Shown here piece by piece: positions 37,637-46,711 of a stretch of 64,000 nucleotides of DNA (position 1 is the first letter of the stretch; each line of letters opens with the position of its first letter). The notes beneath the pieces were generated by a model. That model ran no database searches. It was not told the origin of the DNA and saw nothing but the letters and a program-made list of their open reading frames with translations. This stretch comes from Saprospiraceae bacterium (GTDB lineage Bacteria; Bacteroidota; Bacteroidia; Chitinophagales; Saprospiraceae): assembly GCA_020848695.1 (NCBI GenBank), contig JADLHT010000003.1, forward strand, positions 110,087 to 174,086. Direction: 5' to 3'. The position numbers and the translations under genes are program-made.

Positions 37637-39556
37637 ATGAAGAAACAAAATAAAACGAATATTAGGCTCGAAATTTCTAAGAATGTCAGAATTGATCATT
37701 CAATTGGAGCAAAAGAGCCTAAATTCAGCTTGATTTCGATAATAATTGTAATAGCAATAACTACTTTTGTTTTTGTTCCAAGCCTTAACAATGGTTTTGT
37801 CAATTGGGATGATGACCGAAATGTCTATGAAAATAAGACTCTGGAAGGTCCTCTCAATACAAAGCAATTTACAAATATTTTTACTACTCCGGTAATAGGA
37901 AATTATAATCCTCTTTCAATTGCCAGTTTTGCCGTTGAAAAACATTTTTTCGGAATGAACCCCAAAGCGATGCATACTACCAATCTACTATTGCATCTGT
38001 TCTGTGTTTGGATGGTATATTTAATTTTTCTTAGGTTAGGATTAAATTCATTATATGCCGCTTTAGCCGCATTGTTATTTGGAATTCATCCCTTGAGAGT
38101 TGAATCTGTTGCTTGGATCACGGAAAGAAAGGATGTACTTTTTGCATCCTTTTATCTCCCAGCATTGTATTTGTATATTAGAAATTTAGAGACACCAAGT
38201 TTTAAAAGGAGTGTATTTATTTATATTCTGTTCTCCATTGGATTGTTTGCTAAAATTCAAATGGTTGCACTGCCATTAACCTTTTTGATGATTGATTATT
38301 GGAAAGGAAGAAACATAAATTATAAATTACTTCTGGAAAAATCACATTTTTGGCTTACTGCATTGGCATTTGGAATATTGGGAATTTATTTTTTAAAGAA
38401 AGAAGGTTCACTGGATGCAAATCAGGTGCATGATGGGATCAATAGAATATTTATTGGAACTTATAGCCTCATAACTTATATAATCAAGTGGATCATCCCA
38501 TACCGGATACTTCCATTGTATCCGTATCCTGAAAAAATGACCATCTGGCATTATTTATCATTCATTCCTGTAGTTCTCTTAATTGCAGGGTTGTATTACT
38601 CATATAAGAACAATTTGAGAGCCGTACTATTTGGATTCGGTTTTTTTTTAGTAAATATTGTTTTTCTGTTACAAATTTTAGGAGCCGGTCAGGGGTATCT
38701 TGCTGACCGATTTACATATATTGCTTATATTGGATTGTTTTTTATTTTTTCTTATTATATACAAGAATGGATAATTAAGAATCCGGCGACAAAAAATAGC
38801 ATTCATGCTTCGATAATCATCTATTTAATTTACTTAAGCTATCTAAGTTATAAGCAAAACTTTTTTTGGAAAGACTCAGGTTCAATGTGGTCGAGAGTAA
38901 TTGAATTTTATAATAATACTCCACTACCATTCAACAATCGTGCAAACTTTTATCGGGATGCAAAATTGTACGATCAGGCGATGAAAGATTATAACAGGGC
39001 CATTCAGCTTAAGGCAGATCATCCAACATACAATAGCAGGGCGAAACTTTTCTTTGAAAAGAATGAAGATGAGAAAGCGATTGCAGACTACAATATAGCA
39101 ATTCAAAAAAAACCAACAGCAGAGTATTTTGTCAACAGGGGAGCGGCTTTTGCAAAACTAGGGAGGCTAAATGAAGCCATTCAAGATTTTAATAAAGGTT
39201 TAGCAATGGATCCCTCTTGGAAAGTAGGTTATTTGAATCGCAGCATCATGTATCAATTTCAGGGAAATTTTCAAGCGGCATTGGATGATATAAATTCTTA
39301 CGTAAGGTTAGATCCATATAATGCAGATATCTGGTATGAAGGAGGAAGATGTTCCAGAGCCGTTCAAAAAATCCAAGAAGCTATTCGATATTATGATGAA
39401 GCCATCAAGCTTAATCCGAAATTAGGTATAGCCTATCTCGAACGGGGGAGAACTTATCAACAATTGGGTAATATGAATGCAGCAAATGCTGACCTTCAAA
39501 AAGCAAGATCACTGGGTGAAAAAGTAGAACCTGTTAGTAACTTTCCTGTTAGGTAA
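37637..39556 (+). CDS. TMTC-like polytopic membrane protein with C-terminal TPR repeats
   Basis: A 639-residue protein. A short cytoplasmic N-terminus is followed by about eleven transmembrane helices (about 30-400), then TPR units (about 425-630). The first periplasmic loop reads NGFVNWDDDRNVYEN and the next HPLRVESVAWITERKDVL, matching the conserved DD and HPLHVESVAWV motifs of TMTC-type GT-C glycosyltransferases. Such proteins in animals add mannose to Ser/Thr from polyprenyl-phosphate mannose; bacterial homologues are usually annotated only as TPR proteins. A protein O-glycosylation role is therefore inference, but would fit Bacteroidota, which are known to O-glycosylate periplasmic proteins. 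Two bases separate it from recN. Confidence 0.78.
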   Translation: MKKQNKTNIRLEISKNVRIDHSIGAKEPKFSLISIIIVIAITTFVFVPSLNNGFVNWDDDRNVYENKTLEGPLNTKQFTNIFTTPVIGNYNPLSIASFAVEKHFFGMNPKAMHTTNLLLHLFCVWMVYLIFLRLGLNSLYAALAALLFGIHPLRVESVAWITERKDVLFASFYLPALYLYIRNLETPSFKRSVFIYILFSIGLFAKIQMVALPLTFLMIDYWKGRNINYKLLLEKSHFWLTALAFGILGIYFLKKEGSLDANQVHDGINRIFIGTYSLITYIIKWIIPYRILPLYPYPEKMTIWHYLSFIPVVLLIAGLYYSYKNNLRAVLFGFGFFLVNIVFLLQILGAGQGYLADRFTYIAYIGLFFIFSYYIQEWIIKNPATKNSIHASIIIYLIYLSYLSYKQNFFWKDSGSMWSRVIEFYNNTPLPFNNRANFYRDAKLYDQAMKDYNRAIQLKADHPTYNSRAKLFFEKNEDEKAIADYNIAIQKKPTAEYFVNRGAAFAKLGRLNEAIQDFNKGLAMDPSWKVGYLNRSIMYQFQGNFQAALDDINSYVRLDPYNADIWYEGGRCSRAVQKIQEAIRYYDEAIKLNPKLGIAYLERGRTYQQLGNMNAANADLQKARSLGEKVEPVSNFPVR

Positions 39557-39558
39557 TA

Positions 39559-41214
39559 ATGCTGGAGACCATTTATATAAAGAATTACGCGATTATTGAT
39601 TCCCTTGAGATTGATTGGTCGAAAGGAATGACAGTTATAACTGGAGAAACAGGTGCGGGAAAGTCAATCTTGATTGGAGCAATACAATTTGTTTTGGGTG
39701 CAAGGGCAGATTCAAAGGTTTTGAGGAATCCAGATATGAAGTGTATTGTTGAAATTAAATTTGGCTCCCTTCAAAATAAGAATGAACAATTAAAAAATCT
39801 TGATTTTTTAGATTCTTATGATGAAGTATTGATCCGTAGAGAAATCGCTCCCGGTGGAAAATCAAGAACTTTTGTCAATGATACTCCCGTTGTACTGGCT
39901 GATTTACACCTCCTTTCCCCTCTACTAATCGCCATACACCAACAGTTCGATCAACTTGATATTCTTGAAGAAGAAGCGCAATTCCAGATTTTAGACAGTT
40001 ACGCTGAACAATTAGAAATTTTGGAAGTGTACAGATCTGAATATAGAAAATATAAAAATCTGATTAAAGAAAAATCCAAATTAGAGGAATTTGCTCAAAA
40101 GGCTTCTGAAGAAAAAGATTATTTGGAATTTCAGCTTAATGAATTGTTGGATGCAAAAATTGAATTGAGCGAATATCGAAATCTTGAAGATGAAATCAAC
40201 CTTGCTTCAAGGTCTGAAGAGTTGATTAAAAATCTTCAGGGAGTATCATCTCTAATGCATGATGAAAGAGGGATTCTTGACTTAATTCAGGAAGTTTCCA
40301 ATATGCTTAAAAGTTTACATTCTATTTCCAGTATTGAAGATTGTAATCGAAAAATCCAGGAAGTAAAATTAGTAATTAAGGAGATTGGGGTAGAATTGGA
40401 TTCAATAGCAGAAAGATCAGATTTTGATCAAGCTAAGATTCAGATTATTCAGGAACGCTTTGATCTGTTGACCAGATTGTTTAAAAAACACAGAGTTCAA
40501 TCTGAAACAGAGCTGCTTGAAATACAAGAAGGATTGGACAAAAAATTGAGAACTTATTCCATTCTGGATGAAAGTATTTCAAGTAAAGCTGAGGAAATAC
40601 TAGGATTACAAAAGAGATTATTTGAAATGGCTGGAATGATTTCTTCCAATAGGATTCATTCATCCAAGAAGTTGCCGGAAGAAATTGTAAAAATGTTGAA
40701 AGCACTTGGAATGGAGAATGTTCAATTTGATATCCAAATTACGGATTCAGAACTTTTAAATGAAAATGGTATAAACAGAGTTGATTATTTGTTTTCTGCT
40801 AATAAAGGAATAGCACCCAAAATTTTAAAGAATCAGGCCTCTGGTGGAGAGCTTTCAAGACTGAATCTTGTACTAAAGTCTATTATGAGTAAGAAGATGA
40901 ATCTTCCAACCTTAATTTTTGATGAAATTGATACTGGAGTATCCGGACAAGTTGCCTTACAAATGGGAAATATTTTAAGAGAAATTTCAAAAGACACCCA
41001 ACTAATTTGTATAACACACTCACCTCAGGTTGCATCGAGGGCAAATCAGCATTACTATGTATATAAAGATCAACAATCAAAAATAACCAATACTCAGTTT
41101 AAAAAATTAGAGAAACAAGATAGAAATATAGAATTGGCAAAAATGCTTAGCGGTGATCCGCCATCTGCGTCTGCTATTAAGAATGCCAATGAATTAATTA
41201 GTTCTGCAAATTAA
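39559..41214 (+). CDS. recN: DNA repair protein RecN
   Basis: SMC-like ATPase that acts early in double-strand-break repair, possibly by tethering DNA ends. The N-terminal ABC half-domain has the Walker A TGETGAGKSILIGAI near residue 30 and QFDQLDILEEEAQ near 130. A long coiled coil fills about 150-360. The C-terminal half has the ABC signature ASGGELSRLNLVLKS near 430 and the Walker B LIFDEIDTGVSG near 453, then ICITHSPQVASRA. Length of 551 residues is normal. It probably shares a transcript with the TPR gene upstream and fabI downstream. Confidence 0.96.
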   Translation: MLETIYIKNYAIIDSLEIDWSKGMTVITGETGAGKSILIGAIQFVLGARADSKVLRNPDMKCIVEIKFGSLQNKNEQLKNLDFLDSYDEVLIRREIAPGGKSRTFVNDTPVVLADLHLLSPLLIAIHQQFDQLDILEEEAQFQILDSYAEQLEILEVYRSEYRKYKNLIKEKSKLEEFAQKASEEKDYLEFQLNELLDAKIELSEYRNLEDEINLASRSEELIKNLQGVSSLMHDERGILDLIQEVSNMLKSLHSISSIEDCNRKIQEVKLVIKEIGVELDSIAERSDFDQAKIQIIQERFDLLTRLFKKHRVQSETELLEIQEGLDKKLRTYSILDESISSKAEEILGLQKRLFEMAGMISSNRIHSSKKLPEEIVKMLKALGMENVQFDIQITDSELLNENGINRVDYLFSANKGIAPKILKNQASGGELSRLNLVLKSIMSKKMNLPTLIFDEIDTGVSGQVALQMGNILREISKDTQLICITHSPQVASRANQHYYVYKDQQSKITNTQFKKLEKQDRNIELAKMLSGDPPSASAIKNANELISSAN

Positions 41215-41226
41215 AAAAATAAATAT

Positions 41227-42033
41227 ATGACTTCAAATCTATTAAAGGGAAAAAGGGGTATAGTGTTTGGTGCTTTAGATGAACAATCCATTGCTTGGCA
41301 TGTAGCTGAAAAATGTGTTGAAAATGGAGCTCAAATTAGCCTGACCAATGCACCGGTTGCCATGAGATTCGGTAAGATATTTGATCTTGGTAAAAAGCTA
41401 AATGCGGAAGTAATTCCTGCAGATGCTACTGTTCTAGAAGATCTTGAAAATCTTCTGAAAAAATCTATGGAAAGCATGGGTGGAAAAATTGATTTTATCC
41501 TACATAGTATAGGAATGTCTCTAAATGTTCGAAAAGGGAAGAATTACACAGATCTTAATTATGATTTTATGCAAAAGACTTTTGACATTTCGAGTATTTC
41601 TTTTCATAAATTGATGCAGACAGCACTAAAGTTGGATGCCGTCAATGAAGGTGGATCAATTCTAGCGCTGACCTATATTGCCTCACAGCGAGTGTTTCCT
41701 GATTATAATGAAATGGCGGAAGCAAAGTCCTTGCTGGAATCCTTTGCTAGGAGCTTCGGATACCATTACGGAGTATCTAAGAAAGTAAGAGTAAACACAA
41801 TCTCACAATCTCCTACCTGGACAACAGCCGGTTCAGGGGTCAAAGGCTTCAAAGAATTTTTTGATTATGCTGACAAAATGAGTCCACTAGGTAATGCAAG
41901 CGCAGATGCTTGTGCAGACTACTGCGTAGCAATGTTTTCCGATCTTACACGTTCTGTTACTATGCAGAATCTTTATCACGATGGAGGATTTTCTTCAATG
42001 GGTATGAGTCCAGCATTAATTAAAATCGATTAA
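41227..42033 (+). CDS. fabI: Enoyl-[acyl-carrier-protein] reductase FabI
   Basis: NADH-dependent reductase that completes each fatty-acid elongation cycle and is the usual triclosan target. The start gives MTSNLLKGKRGIVFGALDEQSIAWHVA, with the Rossmann dinucleotide region. The catalytic Tyr and Lys of the Y-x6-K motif lie in YNEMAEAK, after LALTYIASQRVFPD; FabI enzymes have this atypical short-chain-dehydrogenase motif. SQSPTWTTAGSGVKGF is the substrate lid. Length of 268 residues is normal. It lies 12 bp after recN. Together with the FabZ domain it places two fatty-acid elongation functions in this window. Confidence 0.95.
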   Translation: MTSNLLKGKRGIVFGALDEQSIAWHVAEKCVENGAQISLTNAPVAMRFGKIFDLGKKLNAEVIPADATVLEDLENLLKKSMESMGGKIDFILHSIGMSLNVRKGKNYTDLNYDFMQKTFDISSISFHKLMQTALKLDAVNEGGSILALTYIASQRVFPDYNEMAEAKSLLESFARSFGYHYGVSKKVRVNTISQSPTWTTAGSGVKGFKEFFDYADKMSPLGNASADACADYCVAMFSDLTRSVTMQNLYHDGGFSSMGMSPALIKID

Positions 42034-42059
42034 CGTTTATACAAACTTTAGAATCAGTT

Positions 42060-43472
42060 ATGTACAATAAAATAACTTTCGTAGTATTTGTTTTTTTAAT
42101 ATTTTTAAATCTTAATGCACAGGTTCCGCAATTAAAGCTATTGGGACATTGGCGGGATTCAACAATAGTGGGTTCTGCTCAATATAATAATGCATTTAAT
42201 GAAGCTTATGGATTTACAGCTAACGGTCATGAATATGGAATTATTGGTTCAACATTCGGATGGCATATTATAGATGTAACAGATCCAACTGCTCCTTTTG
42301 AAAGGATGAGAATTAAAGGGGGAACCTCAGATCCTTCTGTAATACATCGTGATTTCAGGTACTATAAATGTCATTTGTATGCTGTTTGTGATGAAGGTAG
42401 TTCCAGTACGTTGCAGATCCTCGACGTGGCTAATCTTCCGGATACCGCATATCTGGTTTATGACAGTAAGAGTCTATTGTATCGCGCACACAATATTTAC
42501 ATTGATGAGAACAAGGCAAGGCTGTACACCTGTGCAGAAAAGAACGATATTGGATTTTTTGCTTTAGGACTCTATGATATTAGTGATCCCGCTGAACCAA
42601 TATTCATTGGACATTATAGTAAATTTGGGAATATTAATGCCAATCATGTTCATGATTGTTTTGTTAGAAATGATACAGCTTATCTCAATTGTGGTTATGA
42701 TGGATTTGCCATAATGGATTTTTCGGATATTACCAATCCAAGACCTTTGTTTACTTTACGGCCCAATGAATATCAATTTTCTGGGTATAATCATAGTGGA
42801 TGGCTAACACCTGATGGAAGTACTTATGTAATGGCAGACGAAAATCATGGTTCCCCATTAAAAGTATTTGATTTTACAGATTGGGATCGGATAAAAATTG
42901 TATCTCATCTATGGGCTAACAAGGATACCGCCAAATGTATTCCTCACAACCCTTTGTTGTCATGTAGATATGCATACGTTTCATATTACTATGACGGGTT
43001 GCAGGTATTTAATATTGAGGATCGAGACAATCCAAAACTTGTAGGTTACTATCCAACTTCAAGCGAAATAAACTATTTGAATTATAAAGGAGCCTGGGGT
43101 ACTTATCCGTTTTTACCTTCAGGCAATATCATTGTAGCAGATATGCAAAATGGAATGTTTATCATTGAAGGTCCTGAAAAGGTTTGCAATCCTGCTAATC
43201 AGTGTCAAATTACAGCAACGAAAAAAGAGAAAACTATTTTACCATTGGTATTTCCTAATCCATTTAAGGAGGAGTTTCAAATTGTAAATACTGAGAGAGT
43301 TAATCATATATCCATATATACTTTAGATGGAAAATTGATATACAGCAATAATGCTTTGTTTCAAAACAAAAATCTTATAATAAATTGCAGCTCATTTCCG
43401 AAAGGTTTGCTGATTTTGAATCTTGAATTGTCCAATAACTCTTTTGTGCAACAGAAATTGATTCATAATTAA
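42060..43472 (+). CDS. Choice-of-anchor-B family secreted protein with LVIVD repeats and T9SS tail
   Basis: A 470-residue exported protein. The signal peptide covers about 1-20 (ending LNLNA). The body has LVIVD-like beta-propeller units such as GWHIIDVTDPTAPFE, LQILDVANLPD, GLYDISDPAEPIFIG and GFAIMDFSDITNPRPLF. The order of these units and the opening ALGSAQYNNAFNEAYG-like text match the choice-of-anchor-B family. The last ~80 residues (from LVFPNPFKEEFQI) are a type A T9SS sorting domain. Probably a surface protein of unknown ligand. The ATG is 26 bp after fabI. Confidence 0.87.
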   Translation: MYNKITFVVFVFLIFLNLNAQVPQLKLLGHWRDSTIVGSAQYNNAFNEAYGFTANGHEYGIIGSTFGWHIIDVTDPTAPFERMRIKGGTSDPSVIHRDFRYYKCHLYAVCDEGSSSTLQILDVANLPDTAYLVYDSKSLLYRAHNIYIDENKARLYTCAEKNDIGFFALGLYDISDPAEPIFIGHYSKFGNINANHVHDCFVRNDTAYLNCGYDGFAIMDFSDITNPRPLFTLRPNEYQFSGYNHSGWLTPDGSTYVMADENHGSPLKVFDFTDWDRIKIVSHLWANKDTAKCIPHNPLLSCRYAYVSYYYDGLQVFNIEDRDNPKLVGYYPTSSEINYLNYKGAWGTYPFLPSGNIIVADMQNGMFIIEGPEKVCNPANQCQITATKKEKTILPLVFPNPFKEEFQIVNTERVNHISIYTLDGKLIYSNNALFQNKNLIINCSSFPKGLLILNLELSNNSFVQQKLIHN

Positions 43473-43538
43473 GAAGAGAATAAATGGATTTGATATTGTC
43501 AGGATGTGATGTAGAAATATGGTTTTAAGGATAATTGA

Positions 43539-45479
43539 TTGTTAGATTTAGGAATATTGGTTTTGAGAAAATTATTTAACAGAAGGAATAAGCAGATAAA
43601 TTGGTATAAAAATTTTAGCGTTTTGGCTTACTTCAATTTTGTTTTTTTTATATCGACTATGGCTTATTCACAAGAAAATTTTACGGAAATTTCTACTGAT
43701 TCAGCATTAAAAGATAAAACATCCAGTTTGCCTTTATCTCTACAGAAATTATCATCCGAAAGAAATATTTCTGTAAGTGTAGATACAACAAGTTACATCA
43801 TTCAACCAAGAATATTTTTTGGTTTCTCCACTTTAAATAATTACGCATCACCAATCAATGCTTTAAGGGAGGATTGGTCAATATCAAAGAACTTTAATAA
43901 TGGCTATCATACTCATGACTTTATGGCGATTCGCGGCGATGAACTTCCGCTGTATCTTAGCAATAAGACATACGCAGAACTAATGGTTTCAGAGGCAGTA
44001 TTTTTTGTAAATTCTCAAAATGGCTTAATCGATAATTTGAATGTTGGTGCTTTTGTAACAAAAAATTTTGCTAAGAATATTTACCTTAATCTGAGATACG
44101 ATCGTATCAATCAAAAAGGAATTTATCTTAACTCCAGAAATTTACTGTCTAGGCTTAATGCTCAAATTGCAAATTGGAACGATAGTACGAATTGGAGCTA
44201 CGAGTTGTCATACGTTAATGTCTATGATAAAATTCAGCACAGCGGCGGAGTATTATCAGATACATTTCTTTTATACGACCAATATCAATTAAGAGAAGCT
44301 ATTCCTGTGATTAATTCTCAAGCCTATTCTAAAGTTAATGGCGATGAATTTAATTATAAGCTTAGATACCGTTTTGATATAAAGGATCAATTTAAAGTAG
44401 CATTACAAGGTGGAGTAGGATATCAGGAGTATATTAATATTTTTGATGATCAATCAGATCACGATAGCATTAATTTACAGTATGGTTCTACTTATTTCAA
44501 TTTTACGGATTCTATTGAAAGTCATTACTATCAGAGAATATTTCCTTTTCAGTTCTTAGTGGATGTTAAGATGTCTGATCGTTGGAATTTTTTTTACAGA
44601 ATTAATTATAATAATGTTTTGTTGAGACAGAATGAAGTGTTTAAAACAAGTACTTTTTCTTCCTGCAATTCCATTGGTATCAATTATAAAGGATTGAACA
44701 ATCAAGAGTTTTCATTGAATTCTCATTTTAAATCACAGGGACAAGGAAATGGATATGAGTATAATTTTTTGTATCAAATAAATCTTTCCAGGAGCTGGGT
44801 GGGTCAAGTTGAGCTATCTCATTCATCGATGATTCCAGCTTGGATATTTAATCGGTTTGCAGTAAATCGATCTTTAATGAGGTCGACACAACTAGACAAT
44901 GTGTTGGAGAATGAGTTAAAAGTTGGATTTTCATCAACGGCAAAAAATATACCTTCCATCGGTTTGGTTTTTAGACAACAAAGAAATTTGTTTTTTCTTA
45001 ACTTCGATCAAAACTTAGTTCAAGAAAGTAAAGCAATAAGGATATTCGATATTAATGTTGTTGAAGATATACGATTTCATTTTATTGGCTTGTATAATAA
45101 ATTGAGATTTATAAACTATAATCCTGATCCTGCGGGATGGTCGGCATGGTACACAAAACATGAACTTTATCTTGGATCGAAACTTTTTAAATCAAATATT
45201 CAGTCAAGATTGGCATTAGTTGCAGATTTTATTGCTCCCAGAAAAATTAATGGCTTTAATCCTTTATTGGGCATGTACTACCCTATACGGAATAATACTA
45301 AGATATTTGGACCCATAACAGGTCTTTTATTGAATGTACAGATTGCGGATCTGAATGCGACTATTGAGTTGGTCAATATTGATTCATTTTGGAACAAGAA
45401 GCGTCCTGTTATTACGGAATACTATCCCTGGTATGATTTCAACTTGAGAATTCAGTTACTTTGGAAATTTTTAAATTAG
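43539..45479 (+). CDS. Putative outer-membrane porin (Porin_10-like)
   Basis: A 646-residue protein with a signal-like segment at about 26-45 (SVLAYFNFVFFISTMAYSQ). After it come amphipathic beta strands rich in Tyr, Phe and Asn up to a C-terminal LLWKFLN. The text YLNLRYDRINQKGIYLNSRNL and NVYDKIQHSGGVL resembles Bacteroidota putative porins of the Porin_10 type. The start is uncertain: the frame opens with TTG at 43539, another TTG at 43563 would give RKLFNRRN, and no ATG occurs before residue 42. I keep the longer form. The gene stands alone, convergent with the cyclase gene. Confidence 0.65.
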   Translation: MLDLGILVLRKLFNRRNKQINWYKNFSVLAYFNFVFFISTMAYSQENFTEISTDSALKDKTSSLPLSLQKLSSERNISVSVDTTSYIIQPRIFFGFSTLNNYASPINALREDWSISKNFNNGYHTHDFMAIRGDELPLYLSNKTYAELMVSEAVFFVNSQNGLIDNLNVGAFVTKNFAKNIYLNLRYDRINQKGIYLNSRNLLSRLNAQIANWNDSTNWSYELSYVNVYDKIQHSGGVLSDTFLLYDQYQLREAIPVINSQAYSKVNGDEFNYKLRYRFDIKDQFKVALQGGVGYQEYINIFDDQSDHDSINLQYGSTYFNFTDSIESHYYQRIFPFQFLVDVKMSDRWNFFYRINYNNVLLRQNEVFKTSTFSSCNSIGINYKGLNNQEFSLNSHFKSQGQGNGYEYNFLYQINLSRSWVGQVELSHSSMIPAWIFNRFAVNRSLMRSTQLDNVLENELKVGFSSTAKNIPSIGLVFRQQRNLFFLNFDQNLVQESKAIRIFDINVVEDIRFHFIGLYNKLRFINYNPDPAGWSAWYTKHELYLGSKLFKSNIQSRLALVADFIAPRKINGFNPLLGMYYPIRNNTKIFGPITGLLLNVQIADLNATIELVNIDSFWNKKRPVITEYYPWYDFNLRIQLLWKFLN

Positions 45480-45499
45480 TTACATCATCATATGTATTA

Positions 45500-46534
45500 T
45501 TAAGTATCCAATACTTCATAGAGTACTTGAGGAATGGATTTGTTTTTTAGCATGACGGAACCTAATTTATTACAATGAAAATGCTTATTAATCTGATCAT
45601 AATATGACTCGTTGATTAATATCTGTCCCGGTTGTGCTACTGCCTGTAAACGTTGAGCAATATTGACAGAATCACCAATTACTGTAAAATCCAATCTGCG
45701 AAGAGTTGCCGATCCAAGATTTCCAGAAATCATTTCACCGCAATTAATTCCGATCGAAACATTTGGAGTAAAATCCAAATCTGCAGGTAATGCGATTATT
45801 TTTTTTCGAATTGATTGACATGCGAGTATGGCTTCCTGTAAATGATTTTCACTTTTGAATACAGCCATAACACAATCACCGATAAATTTATCAACCTGCC
45901 CATTCTGATCAATTATTTCTTTAACCATAACATCAAAGTAGGTATTCAATAATCGAACGACCTTATCAGGAGTAGCGCTTTCAGTAAAAGTTGTAAAGCT
46001 GCAAATATCAATAAACGCGACACTAGCATGAATGTATTCGCTAGCAGTAACATCTTGTTCAAACTCTCGGCTGGCCATAAACTGTAAGACATGCTCGTCT
46101 ACATACATTTTTAATATGTTGTTTTCTCTAATAGCTTTTACCGTTTCCCGAATTTGATGAACATGTTGAAAAGTTTTATGTATGGTTAAATCTAAGTCTT
46201 CAAAATTTATTGGCTTGGTAATAAAATCAAAGGCACCACGATTCATAGCAGTTCTGATATTATCTAAGTCGCCATAGGCAGATACAATCACAGTCTTCAA
46301 CATTGGAAAAGCTTCGCTCAGTGCCAGAAGCAGTGATAGGCCGTCCATTTCAGGCATATTAATATCACTCAAGACTAAATCCAAGTCATGATGTTCTTTT
46401 ATTTTTTCAAAGGCTTCTTTACCGTTTTGAGCAAAAACGAAATCAAATTCATTATTTCGAATTCTTTGTCGGAATTTTTGACGGATTAAAAACTCCAGAT
46501 CCGCTTCATCATCAGCAACCAGAATTTTAATCAT
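45500..46534 (-). CDS. Response regulator with class III adenylate cyclase output domain
   Basis: A 344-residue two-component regulator. The receiver domain (1-125) has acidic residues D8/D9, phosphoacceptor D57 in LSDINMPEMDG and K107 in FITKPINF. A linker helix (130-165) leads to the cyclase domain (165-344). Metal-binding Asp176 and Asp220 are 44 residues apart as in active cyclases, the adenine-selecting pair is Lys216 and Thr284, and the transition-state residues are Asn291 and Arg295. Every residue needed is present; Thr at the second purine position marks a class IIIb-type adenylate cyclase. Phosphorylation by a histidine kinase should control cAMP synthesis. The likely kinase is encoded 2 kb away on the other strand. 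Confidence 0.93.
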   Translation of the reverse strand: MIKILVADDEADLEFLIRQKFRQRIRNNEFDFVFAQNGKEAFEKIKEHHDLDLVLSDINMPEMDGLSLLLALSEAFPMLKTVIVSAYGDLDNIRTAMNRGAFDFITKPINFEDLDLTIHKTFQHVHQIRETVKAIRENNILKMYVDEHVLQFMASREFEQDVTASEYIHASVAFIDICSFTTFTESATPDKVVRLLNTYFDVMVKEIIDQNGQVDKFIGDCVMAVFKSENHLQEAILACQSIRKKIIALPADLDFTPNVSIGINCGEMISGNLGSATLRRLDFTVIGDSVNIAQRLQAVAQPGQILINESYYDQINKHFHCNKLGSVMLKNKSIPQVLYEVLDT

Positions 46535-46651
46535 TGTATGATTTGACGTTTGTAATTATCATGGTTAATCGTTGAGAACATGAAACTAAACAGAATGTTT
46601 AATTTATATCCTCAGTTTGCTTGAATTGTCCTATAAAGATAAAGCAAATAA

Positions 46652-46684
46652 TTTGTAGTTATCAAATTTAAATAATTACATTTA
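46652..46684 (+). promoter_or_regulatory. Candidate promoter (TTTG-N21-TACATTTA)
   Basis: TTTG at 46652-46655 and TACATTTA at 46677-46684, 21 nt apart, 27 nt before the ATG at 46712. The second box is one base off TANNTTTG. It would transcribe the 46.7-53.8 kb group. Confidence 0.45.
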
Positions 46685-46711
46685 CACAAGCAAAACGAAT
46701 AATACCAAATT

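Noticed and set aside
43473..43680. Frameshift at the start of the putative porin gene
   Set aside because: Lack of an ATG raised suspicion, but the frame is open from a TTG through a complete signal peptide, so a rare start codon explains it without an error.
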